From the NCBI GenBank assembly GCA_951230915.1, contig OX579633.1:27438574-27502573 (forward strand): a DNA stretch of 64,000 nucleotides, read 5' to 3'. Both the position numbers and the translations under genes were made by a program. This document shows, piece by piece, positions 1-10,205 of this stretch. The notes beneath the pieces are model-generated. The model was not told the DNA's origin. It saw nothing but the letters and a program-made list of their open reading frames with translations, and did not search any database. The stretch comes from Antitrichia curtipendula (lineage: Eukaryota; Streptophyta; Bryopsida; Hypnales; Leucodontaceae). The first letter of the stretch is position 1, and the number at the start of each line of letters is the position of its first letter.

Positions 1-1227
1 CAACGCACTAAAGAACATGGCATTTGGATACCGTATGCAAAAGTTATGAACGGTACATCAAAGTTTGTTTGGATATATAGAGATTCTAAAATTGTTTCTT
101 CTACATAGGTACATATTGATTTTGGAGATGTAACCAAAGTGATAATTTCGGTTTTGGGTCAGTGGTGCATTTGGACTTGGGGGGGGAGTAGGGGGGCGAC
201 TTTAAATGCCATGGGTTTAATCGGTACTATAAAGTAAGGTGAGTTTATGAAAGTCAATTTTGAATGTTTTTTTTGCAAAAATGTGGTTACAAACCTAAGT
301 GCAAAAACTGTAAACCCCCTCTTGAGAATATGTATTTTTTCTTGATCAAGTGTTTGAATCAAAAGTTATGTTGTCCAAAGATTTTTGAGAATGGATGATT
401 TGCTTTGGGCACCATATGCTAAATCCTTTTTTCTATGTCTGAAAATTGGAGAATGGCAACTAATATAATATAGTATGCAATGGTGAAATAAATAAATAAA
501 ATGTCATTTGCAATAGTTGCACTACTAGAGTCAAAGTTTACTTACTTTGTGGATTAATCTTTTAACTTCAAAAGTTATAATCTAGCAACTACATGGTTGA
601 AGGCTTCTAAATACATTTCACTAATTTTTACAGTAGCTAGGTAGAATACAATTAATTTTGATTAAAATTGAATCATTTATTCAATCATTTCCAAATTATG
701 TATGCTATCCAGACTCATATTCTAGCCTTTGACATGAGGTCCTTTTCAATAGATAATAAAGTGGAAATAAAGGATCATTTATAAACATTTATAATATGAG
801 CAAAGTAGCTTGGTACAACATTTACTATATGGAAAAAGTGGTTTGCAAATTGCTATTAGAATTATTAAATTTATCTGTTTATTTATTTCAATAATTTGGC
901 ACCTTATTTATAGAAACACTAAGAGGGTGACAAATTTGTTATTATGAAATTTGCATATGGCACTTTGGGTACAATTAATCATAAAATAAAACAACCTAGA
1001 ATAGGCAAAAGGATTGGCTTGCTCCTTTGGGATTGTTGAAATTTATAAAAAGAATTCCACATAAAAACAAATTTTGAGGAAAGTAATTGGAATTTTGTTT
1101 TCTTGACAAAATATGAAGTTGTTATGAATTTTTGAAGTGTGTAGGTCAATTAGCTCAAAAGAATAATAAGATTGTATTGCTTGAAGTCAATCTTATATAA
1201 GTTGTTTATTGCTTTCAAATTAATTAA
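1..1227. other. AT-rich intergenic DNA, partial dispersed repeat at the left edge
   Basis: No gene is supported here. The first ~175 bases are a partial copy of a dispersed repeat. The same text (a run about an altered 'GCAAAAGTTAT' core followed by a segment ending near 'GATTTTGGAGATGT') recurs in the opposite orientation near 35.2-35.35 kb and 53.45-53.6 kb, and in the same orientation near 51.55 kb. The rest is low-complexity AT-rich sequence with stops in all frames. Confidence 0.6.
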
Positions 1228-2179
1228 TTAACCCCTAAAGGTTTTTGACTATGTTTTCACAAAAATCGCTCCCAAACTGCCATTTCTAGTACAAGTACCA
1301 AATTTTGGAAAAAGAACATTTTTGGACACATGTAACCGTATGATATTGTAGTAAACTAGTTTGAGAAGATGTGGAAAAAATTTCAGAAATTTCCACCGTG
1401 TAGATTGCAAGATATTAGCATTTGAAGTGACAAAAACCCTTTTTTTGTCCCTGTGAAAAACCGGGCAGCTGCACTTCACATGGTCACATTTGTATGAAAA
1501 AATGTCCAAATGGTGGTAACTCTTTGGATTCATTCTTCAAAGCAAGTTAGCTACATGCTTGAAAAATTTCAGATCATTTGGAATTGTACAACATATAGGA
1601 AAAAAATAGTAAGTAGAAAGAAGTAGAAAATGATTCAAAACACTAAATTGTTAAGGATTTAATTATAGAATTGAAAAATGCCAATCCAAACAATTGTAAT
1701 GTTGTAATAAACAATCTACACCTTGTGTTTGTATTTTTTTCCAAAAATATTGAAAATTGAGTTAAATAAAGGACTTCAAAGTTTATTTTAAAGTAGAGAT
1801 TCTATAACTACCCGCAAACTACCCACAACTAAAATTCCTCATAACTTTCATCTCATAAATCAAAGTGGAATGATTCAAAGCTTTCCTTGTGCACATAAAT
1901 CTAGAGAACCAGTTTCAAATTTTTATTTCTCTAGATAATGATTTTTAAAGAAGTTTTTTTTGCTGCCCCGGCTGCCCGCCGAACAATGAAAACTACATAT
2001 CATACCATAACTTTTTAACTATGTGGTCAAAAGTTATGAAAATTGTTGGGCCCTAAAGCTACTCCTCGGGCACATCTTGCTTGAAAATTTCAAAGAAAAA
2101 AAATAAAACTTCCATTCGTGGTGAGCTGCCCAAAAATGCTATGTTGTCAAAAAACGGTGTTTGGTCCTTTAGGGGTTAA
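1228..2179. mobile_element. TTAA-flanked non-autonomous DNA transposon, copy 1 (piggyBac-like)
   Basis: The 944-bp body (1232-2175) has perfect terminal inverted repeats CCCCTAAAGG / CCTTTAGGGG. It is flanked on both sides by TTAA (1228-1231 and 2176-2179), so the first 14 and last 14 bases of the interval are exact reverse complements (TTAACCCCTAAAGG). Subterminal sequence is also loosely inverted (TTTTTGAC-like blocks). No long ORF is present. A second copy lies at 43323-44246 and shares most of the interior, including a GTGGAAAAAATTTCAGAAAT block. TTAA target duplication and CCC(Y) termini are hallmarks of piggyBac. Sola3-type elements are the main alternative. Superfamily assignment is inference, because no transposase is in the window. 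Confidence 0.78.
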
Positions 2180-2521
2180 ATGAAAAATATATAAAACAAA
2201 AATTGAAATCTTTTAGAAAAAGAATGTGGGATACAGATAAACTAATATATTGTGGAGGTGAAATACAGTTAGACAATGAGAATAGAAATAAAGACCAAAA
2301 TTATTGTAAATTGAACAAATTTGTGATCAAAAGTAGAATTTGGATGCAACTTGCATTATAAAGTTATCATTATAGTTTCTATTTCCTCATAGTTTACACA
2401 ATAGATAATGTATTTTAGTATTCTAAGATTTTTTGTAGTAGCATCATTACCGAAAATCTCAAGCCTCCGGAGGGCTGCTCCAGAGCAACTGAAAGGACCC
2501 CACAATTATATTTAACTTTGC
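2180..2521. other. Gene-free AT-rich spacer
   Basis: This lies between two transposable elements. I see no ORF, repeat structure or regulatory signal that I can support. Confidence 0.5.
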
Positions 2522-3007
2522 TTAGAGCATCTCCACCAGTCCTCGCTAAATGGCACACGCCACATGGTCTGTGGCGTGGGATGTCTGACTCCCGTGCCAC
2601 TTAAAAATTCCGGGCACCCACCAGTCGCGAGCCATCTAACACGGCTAAATCCACTCCCGAGGTAGCATGTCCCGTCCCAAGGTGCCTTGATCCCTCTTCC
2701 AACCACATGCCCTCTCCTAAGCCGCCCCCCATGAGTTTTAATCAATGTAGTTTGCCAAAGATACAAATGCAGGGCCAGATTTCAAAATCCCTCTTTATTG
2801 AAATCAGGGACAAGCAATTCTTTTCATCAGTACCGGGTGAGAAGTAAAATGAGAGAAACGCGGGAAAATGAAGTGTGGAGCTTAGTTTTTGAAGGGGCCT
2901 ACGTTGAAAAATGCTAAAGGTTGCAGCTAGTGGGACGCAAAAATACCTTCGGGCGCATCAAACCATGTGGCACGTCAGTGTGGCATGCCCCAGTGGAGAT
3001 GCTCTTA
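2522..3007. mobile_element. PIF/Harbinger-like MITE (TTA target duplication)
   Basis: The 480-bp body (2525-3004) begins GAGCATCTCCACCAGT and ends in the inverted form (GTGGAGATGCTC). TTA is duplicated at 2522-2524 and 3005-3007. A 3-bp TTA duplication with GAGCATC-type termini fits PIF/Harbinger-derived Tourist-like MITEs. The interior is GC-richer than its surroundings and contains repeated GTGGCGTGG and GTGGCATGCC-like words. Fortuitous ORFs run through it on both strands but look like nothing known. Related termini occur at 7000 and 45737-46122. Confidence 0.75.
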
Positions 3008-3175
3008 GAGCATCTCCAGCAGTCCGCGCTAGTCAAACGCGCCAGACTGTTGGAGACCGTGCTCAGATGGGCCAAAGGGGCCGGCACGTTGCCGGAACCC
3101 CAATAGCACCCGCATGTAAGGCGCGTCATCGGCCATACTGTCATGGTTTCCCGGAAATCGAGATTGAGAATTAAT
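3008..3175. repeat. Truncated second PIF/Harbinger-like MITE end
   Basis: This starts GAGCATCTCCAGCAGTCCGC immediately after the TTA that closes the previous element, so the two are head-to-tail and share one TTA. GC-rich sequence continues to about 3170 and then drops into AT-rich DNA with no matching far end, so this copy is truncated or decayed. Confidence 0.5.
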
Positions 3176-3511
3176 TTGGAGAAAGTCGGGTACTATTTGG
3201 CAGCATCGTACAATTTCTTGTGAAGACTTATCGACTATGGTTGCTAATCCATGCCAAAGGTGAAGGTATTTTTCTGGAATATCATGAATGTATTGTTTGT
3301 CCAGATTCTCTAAACTTCGTTGCTTGAAATAAGCATATGCACCTGCATTTCACAGATTTAATTATATAGTATCATAAGGAATATTTTACATTTATTTATA
3401 TAATATCATAAGAAATATTTTATATTTTTTTACATAACATTATAAAGAAGACTTTATATCTACAAAATACCTTTTACTTTTGATTTGGCATCTTCTATTT
3501 CTTTGCTCCTT

Positions 3512-3591
3512 TTTGCCTTCACACAAGATTTAATATACTCCTTCTAATCCATTTGCCTTCACACAAGATTTGATATACTCCTTCTAATCCA
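3512..3591. repeat. 40-bp tandem duplication
   Basis: Two adjacent near-identical copies (about 3512-3551 and 3552-3591) share TTTGCCTTCACACAAGATTT and a CTCCTTCTAATCCA tail, differing at one visible base. This is a simple recent local duplication in non-coding DNA. Confidence 0.8.
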
Positions 3592-3668
3592 TTTAACATC
3601 ATATTCATTAGTTTGGGAGATTGAGGACCTCCCAAAATAATCATGCTAATCTCGACTTAAATCAACAA

Positions 3669-3928
3669 TTTCCATTAAAATGAGAGTTTTGATCTAAATT
3701 GACATAAAACCTTTCAATATTAGGTCAAATTTGAAAGGTTTTCTATCAGTTTAACTCGAATCGAGTTAAATTGACATGAAACCTTTCAATATTAGGTCAA
3801 AATTGAAAGGTTTTCTATCAATTTAACTCGAATCGAGTTAAATTAACAGAAAACCTTTCAATTTTAGCTGAATTGATATAAAACTTTTCGTTGAGTTTTT
3901 TTTAAATAACCTCTCATTTCAATGGAAA
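3669..3928. repeat. Palindromic element with tandem nested hairpins
   Basis: The outer arms are inverted (TTTCCATTAAAATGAGAG near 3669 against CTCTCATTTCAATGGAAA ending near 3928). Inside, a ~72-bp unit is repeated. Each unit contains a hairpin AAAACCTTTCAA...TTGAAAGGTTTT and a near-perfect palindrome TTTAACTCGAATCGAGTTAA. The structure resembles a foldback MITE whose centre has been amplified. No ORF is present. Confidence 0.7.
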
Positions 3929-4008
3929 ACTCCCATTTTAATGAATATGGTGTTATTTTATTCCTTGCAAGATCACTATTTTTTCTGCATAATACAACAC
4001 CTCTTCAG

Positions 4009-4010
<2 letters not shown>

Positions 4011-4039
<29 letters not shown>
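4011..4039. repeat. (AT)n microsatellite
   Basis: An uninterrupted AT dinucleotide run of about 29 bases in non-coding DNA. Confidence 0.95.
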
Positions 4040-4042
<3 letters not shown>

Positions 4043-4102
4043 TTATATTTATAGAGGTCTATATTATCTTCTATCCTCTATAGTTTAGTATAAAAGTAAG
4101 AA

Positions 4103-4280
4103 AGAAATATAGGCATGCTTAAATGTCAATTGTATTATTGCTTGCCTAATCCATAGGCATGTTTAAATGCCAATTGTATTATTGCTTGACTAATCCTTAT
4201 TATTGTACATAATAATAAATATAAAGAAGAATTTACATGCTTAAATGCCGATTGCATTATTGCTTGTGGAATCCTTTATT
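4103..4280. repeat. Three degenerate ~45-bp direct repeats
   Basis: The block (AGGCATGCTTAAATG, then CAATTGTATTATTGCTTG, then AATCC) occurs three times, near 4111, 4155 and 4235, with point differences. The third copy is separated from the others by an AT-rich insert. It is non-coding. Confidence 0.65.
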
Positions 4281-4669
4281 ATATTTATTATTATGTTTGG
4301 TAATTCATTGCTACAACACTATATATCTACACCATCTATTGAAAAATAACACTAATAAATTAAATCTATAATATTCTATTAAATTTTTTTTAGGATACTT
4401 ACCGATAACTTCCACACTCCTCCATTTGTAAAATTAGAATAATACAATAGTTCCTACACACATACAACCATACCAAAGTTTATGTCAAATCATAGTAAAA
4501 TAACATATTGTCTATGTCTCCTAATATCAATGAAGTTTTTTTATTTCAAATAAACTTGGATAAGACTTTGTTGCCTTCCAAACCCTATCTATTGCTAGTC
4601 TACATGGCAAAATTGTTTTGAAATGTCAAAAACAGTGAAAAAAGTAGCAAAAAAACACATCTACAACTG

Positions 4670-5180
4670 AACCTACCTCTGCTAAAATGCTTCTCAGTCA
4701 ATCATATCTTCTTGGATTGATATGAAATTTTTATCACAAGAACTAGACTAGTATGCGCAACTTTTCCAACAAAAATTATTGAAAACAAGCCCTATCTAAA
4801 GAACTTATAAGCCGCCAAAGTTCACTGTAATGCAAAAATGTCTAGATTTTGAACTTCGAATTGCTCCCAAGCATTCAAAATAACTTGGGTTGATATGAAA
4901 ATTTAACCACAGTAACTAGACTTAAAGGAGAACAAAACCCAACAAATTTTATTGAAAACAAACATTGGATGAAGGAGATACAAGCCCCCGAAGTTGCAGC
5001 CTTCAAATGCAATTTGGTGAATCCAAATTGACCCTGTGAACTTTGATTGGCTTTCAAGAAATCAATAAAACTTGTATCAATCTGAAAATTGTACCACATA
5101 AACTAGAAGAGAGAGCGCAACTTTACCAACAAGTTTTATTGAATTTAGACATCAGATACAAAAGTTACAGTACTTTGAAT
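4670..5180. repeat. Degenerate ~180-bp tandem repeats
   Basis: Three diverged copies share an ordered set of words: (T)GATATGAAA..., then CACA(A/G)(G/T)AACTAGA, then CAACAA(A/G)TTTTATTGAA, then a GCCGCCAAAGTT- or CCCCCGAAGTTG-like word. They start near 4718, 4893 and 5077, a spacing of 175-185 bases. Short ORFs run through on both strands but are interrupted. Similar 'CATAACTTTTGC' phrasing occurs in other dispersed repeats of the window. Confidence 0.5.
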
Positions 5181-6849
5181 TTTTTGTGAGGATACTTTTG
5201 GTCCCCTGTGGCAATGAGGGGTTAAGGTTTCCATCTCTTCACAGGGAGCACTACCAAAGTCTCCAAGTTGGAAGAGAAAACTATCCATTATCCACCACAA
5301 CAAACAAAAACCTACAGGAAACAAAATTAAAGAGAAAAATGCTGGATTCATACCTGCCCTTTGTATTTCTTTACACCAAGGTTTTTAGGTTTAAAATCAT
5401 AGCCATTCTGACGGTGAAACCTCCAACCTTCTTCGTGGCCCACCTTCAAAACAACAAACTGGCACTCTTAGTGCCTTCACCCCCAACTACATCTACCAAG
5501 TAACAAAGCTACAAGATTAGAACAAGTTCAAAGAAAAAAAAAAAAAAAATCACCAAGCGAAAACGTTGCTACAATCTTCAAGACATCACATAAACCTAAA
5601 CACACCAACCGTATAGCTAGTAGGCAGTAGAGAAGTAACCTCAAAGAAGCGCTTGAAAAACTGTGCAACTCTGGGCATGATCATACTGACTCATTTCTAA
5701 GAGACTTGAGCACCAGAAACTAGGTCTTCGCAGTGTACATAGTTGCACAAAATCTTGAATATAAAAACTTATTATTAATGATTTCCTTCCCAATGCTCAA
5801 ATTGAACTTCAAGAAGAATTTTTTCAAAATATAAAATACAAATTCTCTTCAGATACAAGTGACAAGTTAACTTGTGTCTCAGTTTTTAAATTCAATTTCT
5901 TGTTATAAACTCTAAAATTTTCAAAAGTTATAATGGATATAAGTACTTCTTCCTCAAAATTTAATTTAAAAAAATTTCATGCACACTTAATTGCAAAAAT
6001 GGCAGCCTAATCATGGGAAAAAATGAGTTTGATATAAAAAAGAACCTACAATATGGATATGAACCTAATCAAGCACTGAAATTAAAATACTTGCAAAGAA
6101 CACTTGCAATGCAAAAGTCACCATGAATGAACCAAATTTCATTTCCCAATCCTATTGAATTTTTGATTGCTATGAACATTTTTTGTAATGAATTCCTATT
6201 TTGATTTTCTTCAAGATGTTGTGGTTTTGAGACTAATTTCCAAGAGACTTAAGCAATATGAATTAGGTATTCAAAATGCACTACCTTGTACTAAATCATG
6301 AATATAAGAAAACATAATCATTCATTTTCAAAATGAGATTCTTGATTCTAAAATTAAACTTTGGCTTCTTTCATTTCCAACATATGAAACACTAATTCTC
6401 TAATGCGCATATGATAAGTTAACTTTAGGTCATACCATGATTTTAAACATTTTAGTGAACGCAAATGACTATAAATTCAGATTAAAAAACTTATAATTTC
6501 AGATTTTCAGAAATATTAGATTTTCAGATTTTCAGATTAGAATTCTACGACATTTTTAGACTGAAATTTGAAATTGTCAGAGCCTAATTTGAGATTGTAA
6601 TTCCACATGATAATTTCATATTCAATTCAGCAACTTCTCATGATCTTCTAAACTTTTATAGCTGTAAGTGCATCCTAATATGTAAGAAATGAGATTAAAA
6701 TGAAGAAGACCCTGCACTGTGAAACATTAATTTTGAATTAATCTAGCCAACCCACCACGTTGCCCGCTCCTCCTGTCCGTCTAGCCACAACCTTGAGGCG
6801 CCATGAAAATGCGTGCCGTACTTGTTTAACGTGGCGCAAGTCAAATCAC
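5181..6849. other. Gene-free region
   Basis: AT-rich and non-coding as far as I can see. Open stretches up to ~105 codons (for example 5186-5503) have no recognisable motif and no compositional shift. An A-run lies at 5534-5550. Repeated phrases around 6470-6550 (AGATTTTCAGA repeats) are low-complexity. Confidence 0.5.
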
Positions 6850-7003
6850 CTGGACACTATAGGTTAAAGTGTGGGACACAAGAAGTGGCACGATGATCGT
6901 TGAAAAATGGCAAAGGCTGCAACTGGTGGGACGCCACATCTCCGAAGGCCACGCCAAACCCTTTAATGTGGCAGTGTGGCGTGGCCCGCTGGAGATGCTC
7001 TTA
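6850..7003. repeat. PIF/Harbinger-like MITE remnant
   Basis: This matches the right half of the element at 2525-3004: a GTTGAAAAATG(G/C)(C/T)AAAGG-like word, then CTGGTGGGACGC-like, then a GTGGCAGTGTGGC-like word. It ends CTGGAGATGCTC at 7000, followed by TTA (7001-7003). The left end is not found, so the copy is 5'-truncated or too diverged to see. Confidence 0.55.
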
Positions 7004-7229
7004 CGGATTTGTTTTTTCCCTACAGTCAATCACTTGAAGTCGCGATGTTGGATAACTGTCAGTGGTCCAAACAAATACAAAAAGTTCAATAATCAAGGCT
7101 CAAATATTGTAATGCACCTCGAACCTGATTATTGCATACCTTGTATTCTAATGAAGTTCTGGAAAACAAAAATGTCGAAAGTAGTCCACTGACATCTATC
7201 ATCAAGAATCTTTCATTAGCATTCTAACA

Positions 7230-7850
7230 AACATATTTCATTGCCAACTGATGGGTAAGAGGAGAGAAGAGTTTGTTTTTATAGAAAAATCAATTGCCCA
7301 TGGTGAATGCTCAAAGGCTATGGGATATTTAGAAGATAAGTCACTCATTGTCAAATGCAGGAATTGTATTCAAAGTCAAATTTCAGACCCCATTTAGGCA
7401 TAGTAGAATGTGGTTTTTTCAAAAAACTTTAAACTAAAAAAAGTTGAAGAATTAAGCTCGTTTTCATCTACAAAAATTCGTTTGAAATTTAGAATCTCCA
7501 ATAAAAAGTTTTGGACAAAATTCTAAAAGGGGTTGGAAGGGAAATTTTCTTTGACATTTTCAAACACCCTCTCCTAATTTTGTCCATAACTTTTTATTGG
7601 AGTCTCTAATCTTCAAACAGATTTTTGGAGATGAAAACTAGATTTATTACAAAAACTTAATTAGTTCAATTATTTTTGAAAAAATAAATTCTACTATGTC
7701 TTTATTGGAGTCTGGAATTCGACTTTGAACACAATTTCTGCTTTTTACTTAACTTTGAGCGGTTGTGCTCTTATTACTCCTAATTTACATATCCCACATG
7801 GATTTTTTTATCTACTATTATCCCACTTGTATAAATAACTCTCCTTCTCA
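7230..7850 (+). repeat. Long dispersed direct repeat, copy A
   Basis: About 600 bp is shared with 14705-15330 in the same order: a CATTTAGGCATA word, then GTCCATAACTTTT, then TATCCCACATGGATT, then CACTTGTATAAA. Each copy is itself partly palindromic around its middle, and ends with a TATA-like CACTTGTATAAATA followed by pyrimidine-rich DNA. It could be a foldback element or a solo terminal repeat carrying a promoter. No terminal TG/CA or target duplication is clear. Confidence 0.6.
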
Positions 7851-8455
7851 TCTCTAAACATGCTAACCTAAGGAGCTTATGGAGTTAGGTACAAATCATT
7901 AGTGTTTCTAAATTTTATGGCAACTACGATCAAAAACCACATCATTTGGCTTAATTTGTTTCATTTGTCAATTAGTCATTGTGTAATAGTTCTTTGAGTC
8001 CTAATGTCCTTTACAAAATTCACACAAGTTGACAATACACTCCAGCCAGATTTGTTAAGTTACCTATTTTCGATTAATAGATTGGTTTGTTCACTTTCTA
8101 GCGGCTTTTGTGAGGCTTGATTTTCTCTCTAATGTAGATATCTCTACAACTATAAAGGTGACTATCTCTTAAAAACACCAACCATCCTTCACCTTATTCA
8201 TTAGAATTTTTATTTATTTAGGGTTCATGGTGGATATAGAGATTTATTATATGGTCCACAATAGACATATAGGTATAAATACAAAAATGCAAATATGCTT
8301 TTATGGATGTGGGTATGTATATTTGGAGACACTTACATATGGAGATATGTTTGCACATACATATTAAGAAATATAAAATAAATATTTAATATTGGAATAC
8401 ACTAGGGGTAAATGAGGTCATGTTAATGGTTGGTTTTTCAATATTCAATGCAACT

Positions 8456-10063
8456 TTAGACATTAAGAATTCCTTCAAGTAAATAATGCTGGTCCAAAAT
8501 GTGACTGAAGTTCCTGACAGCTGGACCAAAGAGGTTGATACCCGCGAAGATGTCTATCAATACCCGCTCACGTTTCAATAAGGGTATCAACAGGGTGTCT
8601 GCCGAGACCAGACTCATCGCGCACTGTTTCTTGAAGTGAACCGCAGCTGGATTCCAAAGCTTGAAGAAGAAGAAGTTCGTTTTTGTATCAAATTTCGTTA
8701 CGAATTTTGCAGGGGATAATTTTGAGTGTGGATGTGCGCGGTGGAATTCAAGATGCAGCCAAGTGCGTCTGTAACAAATGTCTTCAAAATGTGCGGTAAG
8801 GTATTCTCCCAACCTCACATTTGAATCCTTCATGACATTCTTCATGAGGTGAAGAAACAATTTCCATAATCCTCCTGAGATCCAAGAAATATTTTTTTCC
8901 AAAGCAAGAGTTAGTTATCATAGTCCAAATTTTTTGCAACAGCAGGCAATTGTAGAACCTCATTGATTTATTACCTTTCTTTCTCAGTCAATACTTGGAC
9001 TCTGACTTGAATGCAACTCATCAAATTTACATTAACTTTGTGAGAATCAAGATCCGTTATTCCAGTTCTGATCATGGATTTTGATTCTCAAAGGGTATTC
9101 TGAATGGTTCGAAAGACTGTTACGTATGTCCTGATGCTTTCAATGCTCGAAAAGACCGATGGCGACTTTTTTTTATCTGCTTCGGATACTCAAGGGTCAT
9201 TATTAGGGTTAACGGTGAGAAGAAGAGTGTAGGAATCTTGATTTAAGAGGTTGAGTTCCAAATCTCCAGACTAATATTCGTGATAAACTTTCGTGGTTCA
9301 AAACGCACATCATTCTATTTCTTATTTTTGTTTTCGAAACAGTGAGATATGAAGTGCTGTGGGGAGCCTGTAGTTGTAAATTTGATCTAAGCTCTGTGCA
9401 ATTTATACAGATACAGCCTTACAAGTTCGTTTATACAGCACTCTGTATCTGTATCTATGGTATAGTTAGTTGAACCACTCTTGACAGCCTCATCATGCAT
9501 GCTATTTTACCACCAGATTTATACTCCTTCTGGCCAGTACGTACACGAATCATGGAAGGTTATGTCAGTTGAGAGACCTGGAATCGAGAAGTTAAAGCTG
9601 CTGAAATTTCTTAGATATAATGACTCAAGATTTTTCCTGTGAAGATCTGTCAAATGTTTGCAGTTCTTGTTTCGACGAATTTGTTACTGGAACTGACTTC
9701 CATTGACTCCCACAAAAATAATTGTTGGTCCTACATAAGTACAATAGGAATATCACTGCAATTCCAAATACATTGTTAAGATTATAAACCCTTGATTTGC
9801 GTACTGGCAAAGCACTGCTGTAGTAGAGCGTTAGCAATTGCATAGCGTCTCCACAGGTCACAAGAATGACTCTAATCCTAATTCTTACTTTCCAGTGCAC
9901 TGAACTGGGTTGTGTGCAGAAGAAGCTCCAACAGTCCTTTTGGTGCGAGAACCATACCTCCGTTGCCAAAGTCTCGCAATTTCCTTAAGGATTGGAACCA
10001 GAAATTGATGATTGTCACTCTCTCCTTTGTCTTATCATCCCTGAACTGACATTCTAGAATATC
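8456..10063 (-). CDS. RasGEF (CDC25-domain)-like gene, C-terminal part; partial or decaying
   Basis: Four minus-strand exons join with matching phases: 9958-10063 (phase-1 donor GGAG|GTATGG), 9790-9848, 9578-9665 (donor CCAG|GTCTCT) and 8874 down to the stop at 8456-8458. Together they give about 223 codons in one frame. The order of motifs resembles the catalytic half of a RasGEF domain: ILECQF..., ERVTIINFWFQSLRKLRDF (like the 'R..VI..FI..A..LR.L.NF' helix), then a YYSSALPVRK stretch (like 'SSAV.RLK'), then LWKLFLHLM...DSN (like 'W..LE.LM....N'), and LLIPLLK...RNFSH (like 'IP.LG...NF.K'). Between the last two blocks ~60 residues are extra and may be an unrecognised intron. The usual Trp after 'RLK' is Cys. 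The N-terminal half of the domain is not found. The exon structure is what I trust most. The RasGEF assignment is from motif memory and needs a profile search. It lies head-to-head with the centrin gene. Confidence 0.45.
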
Positions 10064-10205
10064 CTGCACCATTTTATCACTGACACTTGTCGCACTTTTA
10101 AACTATGTCATAGTAAAAAGTTGAGCCCCCCAGGTGGTAAGATTAATGAGAATCGAGTGTAATTGAGGAGTCCTGAACATTCCAAGTCTTGTGACAAGTT
10201 CAAAA

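Noticed and set aside
2911..3174. Plus-strand frames of 61-87 codons
   Set aside because: They lie in the GC-rich interior and end of MITEs, cross the element boundary, and have no motif.
7230..7850. Repeat pair as the two LTRs of one retrotransposon with 14705-15330
   Set aside because: The interval between them holds two genes and no gag-pol; the copies are far too diverged to be LTR partners.
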